Below, piece by piece: positions 6,489-7,704 of a DNA stretch of 7,704 nt. The position numbers and the translations under genes were made by a program. The DNA is from JAZRGE01 sp045644025. GTDB taxonomy: Bacteria > Bacillota > Clostridia > Oscillospirales > Acutalibacteraceae. The stretch lies in NCBI GenBank assembly GCA_045644025.1, contig JAZRGE010000012.1, positions 1-7,704 of the forward strand. Reading direction: 5' to 3'. Within the stretch, counting starts at the first letter, position 1; each line of letters starts with the position of its first letter. The notes beneath the pieces were generated by a model. The model did not search any database, was not told where the DNA came from, and was given only the letters and a program-made list of their open reading frames with translations.

Positions 6489-7704
6489 ATGAAGAAGATT
6501 ATTTGCCTGATCTGTGCTATTGCCGCAATTGTTGTTCTTTTTGTGCCTGCCACCGCATCGGCGGCAAAGGCCAAGAATACATCTAAAAAATACGCCACCA
6601 AAATCACCGAGGAAGGTATCACGCAGAATTTGCAAAAAGAAAGCCAGAAGCGTTGGTACACCTTTACCACCGAGAAAGACGGCGATGCGATTATCGTTTT
6701 TGATAACGCTGCCGATACGGTTTATGCCTATTATTGGTATATGACTGTGTATAAGAAAGACGGTAAGACCGTGGTTAAAGAAGGCAACGTGGAAGGCGGC
6801 GGCAAGACTACCTGTATCGCATTGGATGGGCTTGAAGCAGGGAAGTATTATATATGCATTGCACGCTCCAGCGGCGGCAATCCCTTTATGGTAGGCTACA
6901 CCGATGCCGAATATACAATTAATCTTATCACGGCGGATACTCAGCGCCTTGTAGCTACTGATGAAGAAGAACCTGAAGATAATAAGGCTGAAGACAGCAA
7001 GAATGAAGGTGAGCTCGAGGCCGAAGATGCAGTGGAGCAGGGAAGAGTGCTTTTGATTGAGAAAAAGAATGCTGTGATTTGCTCGCTGGAAGGCAAACTG
7101 TTTGTGAAGGAAAATGAAGGCGCCGCAATGGTGGCCTATTATACCAATAAATCCGGGCAGACCGGCCCTATTCTCGTGGGCGAAACCAAAGAGGCTGTTA
7201 AATACTACACCAGCAACGCGGGCGAGGGCGAGTTTGAATACGGCGTTATCAAGTACGATGATAAACAGTATTATTATTCCTGTGCGTGGCACTTTGTGCC
7301 GGGTGTTTTAACCGACACATTAACGCCTGCTGTTTACAAATGCTCGGCAGAAGAGATGATGGATGCTTCTTATGCGGCCCGCGAACTGCTCAACGTTTAT
7401 TTTGGGAAGGATCCTAAAGACGGATTTAAGAAGGCAGCGGTTATGGGCTTTCTTGCTCAATATTGGTTTTGGCTTGCAGTGGGTGCAATAGTGCTGATTG
7501 TTATAATCGTGAAGATCGTTGAGGCGATTAGAGATAACTCGTCTTCTTATTCCTCTTCATCCTACAGAAGCTCGTCTTACAGCGGTTCTTCCTATAGCGG
7601 CGGTTCCTACAGCGGTTCGTCCTACGGTAGTTCCTACGGCGGGTCGTCGAGCAGCTACGACGACTACGGCATTTCCAAGCCGGCCTATGATTATAATCAC
7701 GTTA
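6489..7704 (+). CDS. Secreted single-span membrane protein with PPC-like domain and Ser/Tyr/Gly repeat tail (3' end outside window)
   Basis: The frame is open from ATG 6489 to the window edge, so only the first 405 residues are seen. AGAGGGG (6477-6483) sits 5 nt upstream. Visible parts are: a signal peptide (1 to about 25; KK, hydrophobic core, cleavage near ATASA, no lipobox); a beta-rich segment (about 37-147) with WYTFTTEKDGDAIIVF and LDGLEAGKYYICIA that resembles bacterial pre-peptidase C-terminal (PPC) domains; an acidic linker (about 157-184); a second, unrecognised domain (about 185-305) with aromatic runs and Cys198, 265 and 285; one transmembrane helix (about 323-345); and a low-complexity tail from 351 with Tyr at 354, 359, 364, 369, 374 and 379. 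The signal peptide predicts the two domains outside the cell and the tail in the cytoplasm, but basic residues on both sides of the helix leave topology open. The function is unknown. A surface-binding or envelope-sensing role is only a guess. Confidence 0.88.
   Translation, partial: MKKIICLICAIAAIVVLFVPATASAAKAKNTSKKYATKITEEGITQNLQKESQKRWYTFTTEKDGDAIIVFDNAADTVYAYYWYMTVYKKDGKTVVKEGNVEGGGKTTCIALDGLEAGKYYICIARSSGGNPFMVGYTDAEYTINLITADTQRLVATDEEEPEDNKAEDSKNEGELEAEDAVEQGRVLLIEKKNAVICSLEGKLFVKENEGAAMVAYYTNKSGQTGPILVGETKEAVKYYTSNAGEGEFEYGVIKYDDKQYYYSCAWHFVPGVLTDTLTPAVYKCSAEEMMDASYAARELLNVYFGKDPKDGFKKAAVMGFLAQYWFWLAVGAIVLIVIIVKIVEAIRDNSSSYSSSSYRSSSYSGSSYSGGSYSGSSYGSSYGGSSSSYDDYGISKPAYDYNHV
7539..7655 (+). 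repeat. 15-nt in-frame tandem repeat encoding a Tyr-every-fifth-residue Ser/Gly tail
   Basis: The coded units are roughly S/G-S/G-S-Y-S/R/G, six in register from residue 351, followed by looser SSYGG and SSSSY. At DNA level three consecutive units at 7581-7625 are nearly the same 15-mer (AGCGGTTCxTCCTAy, with a few differences in the middle one), which points to local duplication. The earlier units have diverged in DNA but kept the protein pattern. All six Ser codons occur in the tract. Confidence 0.8.

Noticed and set aside
6441..7292. A 283-codon minus-strand open frame with hydrophobic segments
   Set aside because: It is antisense to the signal-peptide protein, which has a promoter, ribosome binding site and coherent domain order. 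It also runs into the terminator region.
1..7704. Mobile element, CRISPR array, tRNA or rRNA gene, or a defence system
   Set aside because: No transposase or integrase motifs, direct-repeat/spacer pattern, tRNA-like cloverleaf or rRNA sequence was seen. Apart from the last gene, the genes with recognisable families are housekeeping or cell-envelope functions.

Overview
The window looks like a chromosomal segment from a bacterium, probably a member of the Firmicutes (Clostridia-like). The reasons are strong purine-rich Shine-Dalgarno sites, consensus sigma-70/SigA promoters, A-tract/T-tract hairpin terminators, a LMCA1/YloB-like P-type Ca2+-ATPase, and a secreted protein with a membrane-anchored Ser/Tyr/Gly tail. 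The taxonomic placement is inference. Five stop codons are visible and all are TAA. No RNA gene, mobile element or CRISPR array was seen, and no gene-free stretch exceeds 300 bases.

Layout. (1) Positions 1-1489, plus strand: the 3' end of an unidentified membrane-protein gene, then a GT4-type glycosyltransferase. This is probably the end of a cell-surface polysaccharide cluster. (2) Positions 1492-1521: a perfect 30-nt palindrome that acts as a shared bidirectional terminator for the convergent pair. (3) Positions 1538-4192, minus strand: a complete P-type cation ATPase, most likely Ca2+-transporting, with a TTG start. (4) Positions 4193-4364: an AT-rich divergent control region with a clear promoter for prmA and candidate promoters plus an imperfect dyad for the ATPase. 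(5) Positions 4365-6409, plus strand: a two-gene translation operon, prmA (ribosomal protein L11 methyltransferase) and prfB (peptide chain release factor 2). This prfB has no programmed frameshift. (6) Positions 6413-6457: the prfB terminator hairpin, with a near-consensus promoter for the next gene written across it. (7) Positions 6489 to the window edge, plus strand: an uncharacterised secreted, single-span membrane protein. It has a PPC-like beta domain, an acidic linker, an unrecognised second domain, a transmembrane helix, and a tail of tandem pentapeptides with Tyr every fifth residue. The gene has no stop codon in the window.

Most of this is ordinary housekeeping content. The parts that merit a second look are the promoter/terminator overlay after prfB, the frameshift-free prfB coupled to prmA, and the last gene with its Tyr-periodic low-complexity tail and unknown domain.
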